This document shows, one piece after another, positions 15,109-34,012 of a stretch of DNA of 64,000 nucleotides (positions within the stretch are counted from its first letter, which is position 1; the number at the start of each line of letters is the position of its first letter). Origin of the DNA: Onchocerca lupi (Eukaryota; Nematoda; Chromadorea; Rhabditida; Onchocercidae); NCBI GenBank assembly GCA_028564675.1, contig JAOVVO010000212.1:49630-113629 (forward strand), given 5' to 3'. The position numbers and the translations under genes are program-made. The notes beneath the pieces were generated by a model. That model ran no database searches and had not been told where the DNA came from. It worked only from the letters and a program-made list of their open reading frames with translations.

Positions 15109-15728
15109 TACCTGGAATTGAGAGGAAAAAATCACAGTGAAATGTTTGTGGTCAATGAAAAAGACATATTCATGTTGAAATTTATGCAGAATTTCCTTTT
15201 TAAACTTGTGCTACGCAATTCATGTACTTTAATTTTGATTAAATCACCCAAAATGTAACAGAGAATGAAGTTTAAATAAACGGGATAATATTGTTCGACT
15301 TAATGAACTCTCTTTTACAGAAAATTGCAATTGAAGTAACGTTAAAAAAGTGGCAGAAATCAGAAATGATGAGAAAAATGTTTTCTGGATATAGAATGCA
15401 AAGTCATTTCTTGTTTCTCTAATCTATGTGAGCTGTGTCCAACTTGCTATAATTGAGGAACAGTATTGGTTCCATGGAAAACTAACAACAATCATCGAAA
15501 AGAAAGTGAAGAAATTATATGAAAAGCTAGAAGATTTGTATTTTTAACTCGTTCAGCTGCAGTTATTTGTCTAATTTGAAGAGAATTTAATAAGTTATAA
15601 TTGATAATAATAAAATATGCTAAATACAAAATAAAAGAATATTTTCAGCTATAATCGGTATAAGATAACATCAAAATCCATCATCGTTAAAATTAATCAA
15701 ATAATTGCGTGAATTTGCTGAACAATTC

Positions 15729-15771
<43 letters not shown>

Positions 15772-16557
15772 GAAATTGTCTGACCGAAAATTGAAAAATA
15801 TTAATTCGTTAAAATAAAAAAATTTAATCGTGAATAGGATATCGAAGATCATAGCGTCTCCAACACATGTGATACGCTGTAGCATACCGATCATTATCCG
15901 TAGCATATCGATAGTCCGGATGGAACAGACGTTTAAACTTTGGAAGAGTATCAGTTTAGAAAAAGTAGGGGTGGATTTCGGGAATTGAAGAGAGTGTGGA
16001 TTAGAAATTTAGAATATAGATAACATATAGCTTAATGTTTCATGGAATTGCAGGGAAGAGGAAGAAAGTTTAGGGATTAGCGAGGTAAGCTAGAACGAGA
16101 CAGTAAGAAAGTTAGCTAATGATCATAATTATTAGAATTTACTGAAAAATTGGATATAGAAAAGTATGTAATTTGAAGATTCAATGAGGGTCAGTAAGAT
16201 GTTTGAGAGATTTATACATGTAAGGAGTTTAAAAGGTTATTAGGGGTTTAAGATTTACAATTGCATCAGAGATTGAAAGGGTATTCAGTGATTTAGAGAG
16301 TACCATAGTTGTAGCGTGATTTACATGTGAGTTTTTGTAAATTATACTATAGTTCGCAGAAATAAAAATGGAAAAGATCATAGGCATTAGTTGGAGGTCG
16401 GTCCACGACAATACAATGGATAGATATTTCACGTATTTCTGCGCAGGCCTTCACGTAGATTCCTGTTGAATTTGCGTGGAAACGTATATATGCTTACGTA
16501 ATTTTTTGTACTGTTCATGGCTATAACTATGCTTTGATATGTATCCAATTTGTAGAA
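15109..16557. promoter_or_regulatory. Divergent intergenic region between UBR3 and rpn-5
   Basis: The two ubiquitin-proteasome genes start back to back and share this 1.45 kb spacer, so any promoter elements are probably within it. The UBR3 start is preceded on the minus strand by a TTCCAG acceptor, and rpn-5 by TTTGTAG three bases before its ATG; both fit spliced-leader acceptors. A 41-base A run lies at 15,730-15,770. The 15,930-16,250 part is purine-rich on the plus strand. No open frame here looks real and no specific transcription-factor motif stood out. Confidence 0.5.
15730..15770. repeat. Poly-A homopolymer run (41 bases)
   Basis: An uninterrupted run of 41 A residues in the UBR3/rpn-5 spacer. 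Run length in an assembly of this kind is unreliable. Confidence 0.95.
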
Positions 16558-18303
16558 ATGGAAGGACGCAAAGTTTCTCCAGTACGTTCGGATAATACAA
16601 AATTGACATCATCTCAATCTACGGATTACTATGCTAATCTAGCAGTTCAGGTTATTGAATTTGATGAGATAATGTTTATTTAATTAAGAAATTAATATTT
16701 TAGGATTAAATATTGCCCCGTAATTAATTAAAATGTCAAGTTACGAGAAATAATGAAGAAAAGTAAATTTTAATATAAAAATTTTTATTATTTTAGTAAA
16801 ATGATTTCAGGAAGGAGATGGACGGCTTTTCAAAATGGAAGTGGATTATACGGAACAGACCGATGAAGCTTTAGCTAAGGCAGATGCTATTGCTAAGGTT
16901 GCTTGAAATTTGATCCATTTATCTAGCTTTAATTATCTATTCTTCTTTAATCATCTTACTACTTTTGCTGACCATTTGCTAATTATCAAATATCACTATA
17001 GTAGTGGCATCCATAAAACTCATCACTATGTGAGGCTGACAACAGCTTAGGTAGTACTGAAAATGATGGAATATTTGTTTGAAAATTTCAAGCAAACATG
17101 AAATTCGCTGACAAAGAGATGAAGTTGTGGAATTTATGAGATCAGAATGCGGGAGGTGAAGAGAAGACTATATTCATCATGCATTTGTATCATCATAGAA
17201 AAATGAGTAAAATGACCTATCGATTTTAGTAATTAGATGTTTTTTTTTTTTGCAGTATTTCCTATCAATTTTTGTTATTTAAGAAACAGAATTTGATAAA
17301 GATAAGTTACAGACTGGTAATGTGCCAGCAGCGGTAGATTCATTAACAAGTTTGGAAAAATCGACCAGACTTGGATCAGATATGAAGTCAAATACACGTA
17401 TCGTTCAACATATGGTTAAGCTTTGCTTTGAGGGAAACGACTGGACATTGTTAAATGATACTATTCTTATGCTGTCTAAAAAACGTTCAATAATCAAACA
17501 AGCAATAGCTAAAATGGTTTGAATTTATGCTACGTACATTTTGAAATTGAATTATTATTTTTGATTTCGTAATTTCAGATATATGGCTGGTATGAAATAA
17601 TCAAAAAAAAAAAGGTTTTCAAGAATAAAAAAAAAGTTAAAAGGCTTTCACTTTTCTAATCGATGATTTAAGAGTTTATTAATCTGTTATTTCAGGTACG
17701 CGATTGTTGTGAAATGATTGATAAAGCCCCGAATGAGCAGATTCGAGATAAACTCATCGAAACTTTAAGAAATATTACTGCTGGAAAGGTTCCTTTTAAG
17801 ACCTTTACTTTTAGCTTTTATAAAATTTTCGAAATATGCATAAGCAAAAACAACTGAAAATCAGAATTTGCTGGTGGAAGACTATATTACCTGATGGTAA
17901 AGCAATAATTTTATCATTTTTTTTTTTTTTTTGATTTTTATAGATATATGTTGAAGTTGAACGAGCTCGACTGACCAGTCGTCTTGTGAAAAAACTAGAA
18001 GCAGAAGGTAAACTTGATGAAGCAGCTACAATGCTTCTGGAATTGCAAGTAGAGACTTATGGTTCTATGGAACTGAAAGAAAAAGTAGGTCCTTTTTTTT
18101 CTGAATTAAAAATTTGCTTTCGAATTTTTTTTTACAAAACTGTTCGTTTTTACCTATTCATATTTCTTTTTTAGGTAGAATTCATCTTAGAGCAGATGCG
18201 CCTATGCGTATTGAAAAAAGATTTTATTCGTGCATCAATTTTATGCAAAAAGATCTCCACTCGTTTTTTCGAAAATAAATCGGAAGAGGTAAAATTTTCT
18301 TAG
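16558..18303 (+). CDS. rpn-5: 26S proteasome lid subunit Rpn5/PSMD12, N-terminal half only
   Basis: Rpn5 is a scaffold subunit of the proteasome lid. Six exons join in frame: 16558-16650, 16811-16897, 17313-17516, 17696-17788, 17944-18084, 18175-18288, giving 244 codons. Strong family matches include [54 protein letters not shown] and [19 protein letters not shown]. The family is usually about 450 residues, with a C-terminal PCI/winged-helix domain that binds other lid subunits. None of that half is found before the next gene. A good donor (GAG followed by GTAAAA) ends exon 6, but a poly-T run starts about 20 bases on and no matching acceptor exon was seen. Read-through would stop at a TAG at 18,301-18,303 (about 248 residues). 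The retained exons have no stops or frameshifts, so this is a recent partial duplicate, a broken gene or an assembly mis-join. The start follows a TTTGTAG acceptor. Confidence 0.85.
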
Positions 18304-20901
18304 AAATTTTTATTTTTTTTTTTTTTTTTTTTTTATCTAATCAAATAATCAAATAACTATTTTTCATTTCATGCAATATTTTATGAAATATATCGCGTAA
18401 ATTATTCAAATTCCCTCAAATAATAGTAAATCTTCATAATGTAAACATTATTTGAATGAATATTTTTCTTCTAGTAAGCTGCCTGGTTTTACATTTATAA
18501 TTTTTATATGATCATTATCTAAAATGATATTTTTATGATTAAAAATAACAAGATTTATAAATATTATATAAAAAACAAAATTTTTTTTAAAGAAAAAAAA
18601 GTTAAAAAAAAAAGTATTAATAACAACAATAATAGCATAATTGCGATCACATCCCTTTTTTTTTTTTTTTTCATTGCCTGAAATATTGGAAAAAAAAAAT
18701 TTCAAAACAATTTTTTTTTTTTTTTTTTTTTGCTTGGAAAAGGAATGGAACAAAACAATATGTTGTTTTCAGTCAAGATGGTTTTAGCTTATACCTAGCA
18801 ATTTTCTTCCATTTCCTTCCCATGAATTTTGAGCATCTTTTTCGTTCTTGTGATTTTGAGTGAATGATGTCTGAAGTGAAGCATGAGGCTGTAAAATGAG
18901 AACTCTCTTATCCTATTCTGATTAAACTTCCAAGCAAATGAATGGTTAGAAAATTGCTCTCATCTTGTGCTTATCGTTGTGATGTCTTAATCATCATGCT
19001 GTGCAGCCGTGATTAAGGTAAGTACAACTTCAATAACTTCAAGTAAGCCATCAGAAAGTTGCAATGCTGACTCATTCTTCTCGACCAAGTATGCATGAAT
19101 GACTGAGATAGTGAATCACGTTGTTTAAGTAACAAGTAACGTATAATGATAAGGAAATTGTTCATTTTGTTGGAACGTCGTCTAATAAGTTGGTGCTTAA
19201 TATGTGAAGGCTTACTAAAAATTCCAGTCAAACATCATAGAAAAGTGCCTAGAAATTTTCGGCCAAATTAGCTATTTCTGTGACACAGATTGCTTAAAGC
19301 ACATCAAAATTGCTGAACAGATTGTAGCACATCAATCTTTTTCTGTAGAAATGAAGATAGTTTTAATTTTGGGAGAAAAATATAATGATTAGTTTGGATT
19401 TGCGAACGAAATGACGAGAGTGATCGGATGATATGATTTGATATGGAGAATGATAAGATGTGCTAGGGATAACATTTGATCCGAGGAACAGATAAAGCTT
19501 GCGCGTCGGGATATTCATACCGCGAAATATCAAACCAGTATTTTGATCAAGAATTGGTCGAGTTGGATCCAACATTCGATCACTTACATTTCCTGCTTTA
19601 CGACCTCGACCTCGACGTTTCAACGTCGGCTGAACATTCAGTGAACCTAAGTTGTGCAGAATAGGATTTTTAGAAATTCAATTCGGCCATCAGGGATTGT
19701 TTAAGAGTTCGAAGATATGCATTGTTGTACTCTAAATATCAAAAACCTGAAATTATCATATTATGAATGATAATGAATGATTTGTCATCGGTTATGGGCT
19801 TTGTTTACAGTATATTTCGTGGTATCTTCTTTTACTACAGAAAAAAATCGCGTGTAATAGGCAAGAATGTTCATTGAAAAGTTGTTATCAGTGCAGACCG
19901 CATAAGAATCAATAAAAGATCGGTACAGTGCTGCACCGAGAAGACTACGTAGTATCACGCTGAGAAGAAGGAACTTCTTCAACACATACTAGGTAGCTCA
20001 GGTTTATGATTACGACATTAACGAGATTTATATCGATGACGCTTATGAAAATTTCGACAGTGCTACTGTAAACTGACTTGAAAAGTTGAAATCAGGACTA
20101 AAAGAGTCAAAAATAGGTGTTCCAATTGAAGAGAAGACAGAGCTTAAGAAAGATTACTACTAAATGGACAGTGTTGCAACATAGTGGGAACATTTTTTAC
20201 TTGGCATGTCTTTGTTTCACTTAATTTTATACCCCTAGCACATCTACTCCTTTAAATAGATCATTATCATAGATAATTAAGCTCGGCGTAAGACACTGAA
20301 GGCTGCTGGAGGATATTTAATTGGAATCAATTCGAAAACCGATAGAAATTTGGTTCCAGAGTTTTGATATATGTTAAGAAAGTGTTACAGTGTAAAGTTT
20401 GGAATGGTATTGATCGTTTGACATAATCTAACATCAGTTGAGTACTCATTGTTTCTTTGTATCTTCTGATCAATTTTGTTTCGGATCACATTTCGTTCTC
20501 TTTGAATCCCAAATTTTTCTCTTCAGCATGTAGAAATGCCAATAGTTATTATATAATACACTCACTGTCTTAAACTTTTAGAAGATCATTTCCCATGTGC
20601 AGTTTTCTACAAAATTTGCAGTAATAATATTGACAGCCATAGAATAGTTAGTTGTAATTAAATAATTGTAAAAATAGAATAGTTGTAATTAAATAGTATC
20701 GAAAGTATTCATCAATTTATCGTGGTAGTGATTTTCATTCCATTCATGCTGTTACTATCCTAAAGAATCTAAGAATATCAGTGAATATTTTTAATGAACA
20801 TGAAAATTTGATGTCCGTCGGTTTCTGATCTTTTCGATTTTGTGATTATTTGCAGCATGGAGCATGAATGATAATTATAACTGCTTGTTGTTTCCAGGAA
20901 A
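18304..20901. other. Unexplained 2.6 kb between rpn-5 fragment and kinase gene; short coding-like pieces
   Basis: Where the rest of rpn-5 should be, the first 450 bases are poly-A/T-rich (long runs at 18,312-18,332, 18,655-18,670 and 18,710-18,731). After that the sequence is less AT-biased and holds short open pieces on both strands. On the plus strand near 20,280-20,355 an open stretch contains AAGGYLIGINSKTDR and ends in TGA; near 19,995-20,165 another contains INEIYIDDAYENFDSAT, with an in-frame TGA and then a TAA. On the minus strand 19,623-19,363 contains an AT-hook-like KRRGRGRK, and 19,120-18,960 contains ESALQLSDGLLEVIEVVL. They do not join into a gene and no family was recognised. 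They may be decayed gene or transposon remnants, or chance. Confidence 0.3.
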
Positions 20902-26289
<5,388 letters not shown>

Positions 26290-27047
26290 TTTCTTAATTT
26301 AAAATGTAAATCGATTAGAATTTTTCCCTATACGTAGTTGGTGAACTGCTTATTAAAATGGTACAATCAGCACTTATCGATAACTTAGCAAATTATATGA
26401 AAATCATGACTTATATGACTTCATTGAAGGATATGTGAAAACGACGACTTTCAACTTAGATCTCAAAATTTGAAGTTCCAATACTGGATTTGTTTGGAAC
26501 TACATTTATTCTGTAACAGTGTAATGAAATTTCATGGTTCTTATCCTATTTTTTTTCTTTGTATTTATGTGTCAATGAATATTTTGAATTATACTTTCTC
26601 CTCATTGTTTCTTTCTTTTGAAAAAATTTCAAAATGTTGTTTTTCTGTCCAAATTTTTTTGAATATGAAATATTGATTTTACACTTGTTATATGATTCTA
26701 GGAATAAATTATCATTCATGCCTATCCCCTAAATAGACTTATTTTCTTTTAGAATGATGTATATTCTGATAATTTTAGCATTTTTAAGGGATGGGATAAT
26801 CATCTATAGGCCTAATCTTTTTAATATGTTTATATAATGTATTTGCGGCCAGTGTGATAGTTACGGTTCTACAATTTCTGTGATTACTTAGTTACATTCC
26901 TTTAAAAGTTTTCTATCATTTCCTATTTTCGATATTAGCTCATCTGTTATATGTACATAACTCATCTTTTTTTCAGCTTCTTTTCTGAAATGTATTTCTG
27001 TTTCAGATTTTTCGGAATTCAGAGAAGCAGGATGATAAGATAAGTAG

Positions 27048-27099
27048 CTTAAACATAATTTGATTCATTTAGTCTTAAACATAATTTGATTCATTTAGT
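27048..27099. repeat. Perfect 26-bp tandem duplication
   Basis: A 26-base unit beginning CTTAAACATAATTTG occurs twice head to tail (27,048-27,073 and 27,074-27,099) without changes, so it is young. Confidence 0.9.
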
Positions 27100-27428
27100 C
27101 TTTTCCTTAATTGTATTAATCACTACATTTTTCATCTTTTGTGCTAGCCTCTAAGCTCTAAGAATCATATTGGTTTTCTTCGAATAAAGAAAGCAAAGGA
27201 AGAAAAATATCTTTATTATCTCTATTTAAAAATTCCTGTCTTGATCTTTCCTGCATTTCTTAAATGTCGAGTGATTAATTATTCAATAAATAATTCAATA
27301 AACATAATTTTTTTTTTTTTTTTTGTTCAGTGGTTTACTAAACAGAGATATTTAAAAAAAAAAATTCCGTTTTTTTTTTTCTTTTTTTTTTCTTCACCAT
27401 GATCAAAATTATGATTTTTTGTTACGCA

Positions 27429-27725
27429 TAGATTGTATTGGTAAGGAAAAATTTGTGCTTATCGAATGAAATCATGCTTTAACTTCTTTTCCTGTTTATT
27501 GAGTTTTTTGTGGAAAGTAAAAAAAAAAATTTGAAAGTAAAATCTTTACGATTTCATAGAAATCGTAAAAAGAATTCGAAATTTCGCTTTTTTGAAAACA
27601 TACACTGTTCTATATCTTTTTGAAAGTTTTGTGCCCTTTGATATCACGTTAAAAGTAGTTTGAGGGGGAACTCTTGGAAGTTTCACTTATTCAGATAAGC
27701 GTTTTTTCCTTACCAATACAATCTA
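27429..27725. mobile_element. Mariner-like MITE with TA target duplication
   Basis: A 293-base segment (27,431-27,723) is bounded by inverted repeats: the left end reads GATTGTATTGGTAAGGAAAA and the right end is its reverse complement. Similarity extends on through GCTTATC with a small length difference. TA dinucleotides flank both ends, as expected for Tc1/mariner insertion. There is no transposase frame, so it is a non-autonomous copy. The mariner label rests on the TA duplication and repeat length, not on a known consensus. Confidence 0.8.
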
Positions 27726-28381
27726 TTTTTTGTACACAGAACTTATTTTCAGACACTAAGTAATGTGCTTTATTTAATACCGTAATGTTTGTAAAACGCC
27801 AAAAGTACGAGAGGAAACAGAAGAGAAGGAATTACAATTAAAATATGATTGAAAAAAGAATAAAAAATAAAACAATATTTTAGAGCAATTGAAATTGGTC
27901 GTAAGGAGAAGTATTTGGAAGCAATGGTATTTATTTCAAAATAGAAGAGAAAAATCAGATTAGAAATGAAAATAGAATAATTTGCTTGACGAAAGTATGC
28001 CAGATTCTCATCCTCTTTCTTAGTATTTTCCAGAAAAAATTTTCAGCGGAAGGCAAAAAAACTTTTTTCTAATGTGAAGCTGGTATTTGTTTATTTTGAA
28101 CTTGAATAGAAATATCACCTACGTTTTTTGAAAACAGTATTTAAACAAGATAACTAACATCACTCCTTTTGCAAATACACTATTCTCTCACTCATGTTTC
28201 CTTGATGGCAAGGGTCGAATGACATCAGTTTCTGAATTCCTTCAAGAAAATTAAGGAGTCTTTTGATTCTCATTTTTCCACATGCTCTTTTTCGCAGAAC
28301 TTAGTCGTGATAACACGAAATATTATTAAGACATTTAGTGATACAAAAGTTGGTTTATAATTATTGGATAATTAAATTTGA

Positions 28382-29886
28382 TCATTCTAAACCTACCCTT
28401 TTCCAAAGAGTTCTCATCAGTCGGTTTATGGGTAATCCAATAACATTACAATAACAGCCATCAATCTTTTCGACAAATATTCCTCCACAACTTTGAATAC
28501 CATAGGAACCAGCTCGACCGCTTGAAAATATTAGAATTTATAAAAGATTCTACTTGCATTTTCTTCTAAATTATATAAAACAAAAAAAGAAGGAATGAAT
28601 GTGAATAAAAAGAAACAGAATAACAAGTGGAATCTTGTTTAGCCTGAACGGTACTTACAGTGGTTCGCCAGAAGCAACGTATTCTTCGATAACAGCTTCC
28701 GGAATACGGCAGAATTTTACAGTTGTTCGTTCCACGAATTGTTCATATTGCTGATTATTATCTATGATCACTACGCCAGTGTAAACATCATGAACATTCC
28801 CATTTAGTCTGAAGAAAGTAGAAGATTGCGGAGAATCGAATCTGTCATGAAAATGAAAGATTCCTGATGATTCATAGCACTGAGAAGAGAATTTAGTTCT
28901 TACAATTAATAAAATCCGATGGCCTTCTTGTAAGAACTAATCAAAAATTGTTCATTCATTCTGCTCTCGATATTGTAAAATACAGAAATGCTTAGAAGCT
29001 AGATAAATGATGAGAGGTTTTATGACATAATGAGAAATGCATGAATAGAAATTGCACTTGATATTATACTGGCAGAAGATTTATCCTAATTTTTGTCTTG
29101 CAAATTTAGAATTAAATTTTAGGAATACCTCCGAAGAGTGGCTCGGGCATCCTCTTTATCAACTGGCTTGCCGATAATATCGTTATCAAATACGACCACC
29201 GTGTCACAACCAATAATCATATCGTAATCTTCGCTATCCTGAAAGTCGGTATGTAAAATTCAACTAAGCGAGAATGAAATTATAGAAACCGATTGTATAA
29301 CAGTAATGTTGTTGATTTTTTCTTTAATCGTAAAATATGTTCATTGGTCTTTACAAAATTTAACGAAAATGGATCGTCTAATGATTGAAAAAATTTTCTA
29401 ATTCTTTTTTGTTACATATTCAAGTTTGATTCATAAAATATTAAGAAGAATATTAATACGAAAAATTTGATTCTTATCTTTTATTACAATTTCTAAAATT
29501 TGTGATTTTGAAAAAATAATAAAAGATCCAATTGAAAATTTGGAAGTTTGTATAAATTGAAGTAGTTGGCAAAAGGTATAACCATAAGTTTTGCAATCGT
29601 CGCTGCTTTCATACGTGCTGTTTCACACACATATTCATTAGCAGGCAAGTCTTTACTTAAGTTTTCATCGCAATTTGATATTCGTACAATAGGTTCTATC
29701 CCCTAAATAAAACTGATTATTTAAATGACTCAAAAAATTGAATCTATTTTTCTCAAAAGTTTGCTAAATTATCGATTTTTTAAAATTTCCTTTTTTCAAT
29801 TTCAGAGAGTTCCAAATCATACGATCTGTTTAAGGAGTGTCAGACGTTGTTCGGAAGCACTGGCAAGAACAATTCGAAGCGAAGCA

Positions 29887-29909
<23 letters not shown>
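28382..29909 (-). CDS. Maf-family nucleotide pyrophosphatase (septum formation protein Maf homologue)
   Basis: Maf proteins hydrolyse non-canonical or modified nucleoside triphosphates to monophosphates, probably a cytosolic house-cleaning role. Five exons join in phase to 201 residues, the usual family length: 29909-29823, 29702-29583, 29238-29129, 28808-28659, 28520-28382. Exon 1 carries the signature [11 protein letters not shown] (usually SASPRR), exon 3 [20 protein letters not shown], exon 4 [14 protein letters not shown], and exon 5 [10 protein letters not shown] followed by VIGLPINRL. An alternative in-phase acceptor would start exon 4 earlier, at 28,844, adding 12 residues; the chosen one has the better acceptor and gives family-like spacing. 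The ATG lies within the coding first exon of the ABHD18-like gene on the other strand (23 bp shared CDS). A TTTCAG acceptor at 29,977-29,972 could be the trans-splice site. Confidence 0.9.
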
Positions 29910-32457
<2,548 letters not shown>

Positions 32458-34012
32458 ACTATGACAAAATTCAGAAATTTGTTAATAATCCGTAGGTTAC
32501 AATCACAATTTGTTTACATTTTGATGCCATCGAAAACTTTTACCTTTTTTGAAATAACTGCTTGTATTCGAATTCTTTGCACGCCACTTTACTGTTGTGA
32601 TATTTTCTATGACAAGCTATAATATAGTGCCAATAATATTTGAACTGCCTAGAACAGAACGCTGTTTATCGGAAGCGCAACTGTAGATCTAAGCGCAAAC
32701 TATTACTAACGAATTAATAAAAGAATGGTAATATTTGTGCAAACAAGTACAGAATTATGCAAAATCTGTGTCCGAAAAATTAGGTCAAACCTATTATATC
32801 TAAATTGATATTTATTCTCCTTCACTGCTGTTATCGATGGTAAGCTTAAACATTTAATCTGGATAACTAAATAACTCAGTTAATTTGGCAATAATAAAAT
32901 TAAATGCCGACCAAAAGTACAAGAAATTTCACCATAAGTACATGAAATGTTTCTCCTCTTTTGGGATTTTCTTCCTTTTCCATTTCTTAAAAATTCCAAA
33001 ATTTAATAAAAATAATTTTATATAGATTACTATAGCTATTTATATTGAAAGCACAAGTCGAATAGTATATCAAATTAATGTCTGCTTGAACAATACATAA
33101 CAAGACTTAATAGTATTTAATATCTTAAATAACATTTAAAATACTGCCTCGATACAAAGTATAAAAAATGAGGTTCTTAAAAATGAATCACACGTAGAAA
33201 GCGTGAAGGAAGACAGGATATATGTGCATTTCGATTGTGTATCAAGTGTGAGTTGAAATATCAGCAATCAAAAACAACGGATCATACGAATTTAGCCATT
33301 ATAGAAGTATAATTATATGTATATATAAATAGGATAATTTGAAAAGCGAAATAGTTCCATTTCTTTTATATTTATTATCACATGATAAATATTAACATAA
33401 ACTTTAAATTCAAGTCATTATAAAGTCATCTTGTAAATATTGTTACTAGCCAGACTTTAACCAAAAACTGTAATAAATATAAAAAGTTTCAATCAGAATA
33501 TGCAAATGATGGAGAAAATAGGATCTAAGAAGGATTTCGGAAGTTTTGAAATCGATAGATTAAAAATAAAACCCTGCACAGACGAAAATGTGCTATATTG
33601 AATCACCGAAATTAACAATCACAAACGAAAATGTCCTGTACTGAATCACTGGAATTGACTATCTATAACGTTTAAAAAATATCTCGATCTAGTGAAATGG
33701 AAAGAACTGATTACAACAAGTTATATAAAAAATGAAGAAAATCGGAAAATTTTTCAATGTTAAGAAAAAAAGAATGATGCTAATTTCAAAAAAACATTAA
33801 GTAATCAAGTAAAGAACTACATATAAAACGAACAGATAACTACCTATGGCAGGAAACAACACAGGAAAAAGGCACTTCCAACAATTATATTGAAATTGCT
33901 ATAGAAAGCCATGATGCCTTTTTTAGCTTATAACACAAATTCCGAATGCAAGCCTTACTCCTTCCTCCTATTTATCATGGTGAATTCAACCATCGATGGA
34001 CCGACTGACTGG
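32458..34012. other. Convergent intergenic region between ABHD18 and CYC1
   Basis: Both flanking genes end here, so the 1.55 kb should hold two 3' UTRs. It is AT-rich. The only structure noticed is an imperfect 43-bp tandem repeat at 33,582-33,667. No supported coding region or RNA gene. Confidence 0.6.
33582..33667. repeat. Imperfect 43-bp tandem repeat
   Basis: Two adjacent 43-base units, each starting ACGAAAATGT and containing TGAATCAC, at 33,582-33,624 and 33,625-33,667. They differ at several positions. Confidence 0.7.

Larger units (their letters stand above)
26290..28381. other. Convergent intergenic region between kinase and Maf genes
   Basis: The 3' ends of the kinase (plus) and Maf gene (minus) face each other here. 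The stretch holds AT-rich 3'-UTR-like sequence, a 26-base tandem repeat, poly-T/poly-A runs near 27,308-27,390 and a mariner-like MITE. No supported coding region was seen; the open frame at 26,470-26,676 has no recognisable features. Confidence 0.6.

Noticed and set aside
19785..19985. Minus-strand frame containing AYYTRF, reminiscent of the Rpn5 PCI-region KYYTRI
   Set aside because: Only a few residues agree, it is on the opposite strand from rpn-5 and nothing around it matches the PCI domain.
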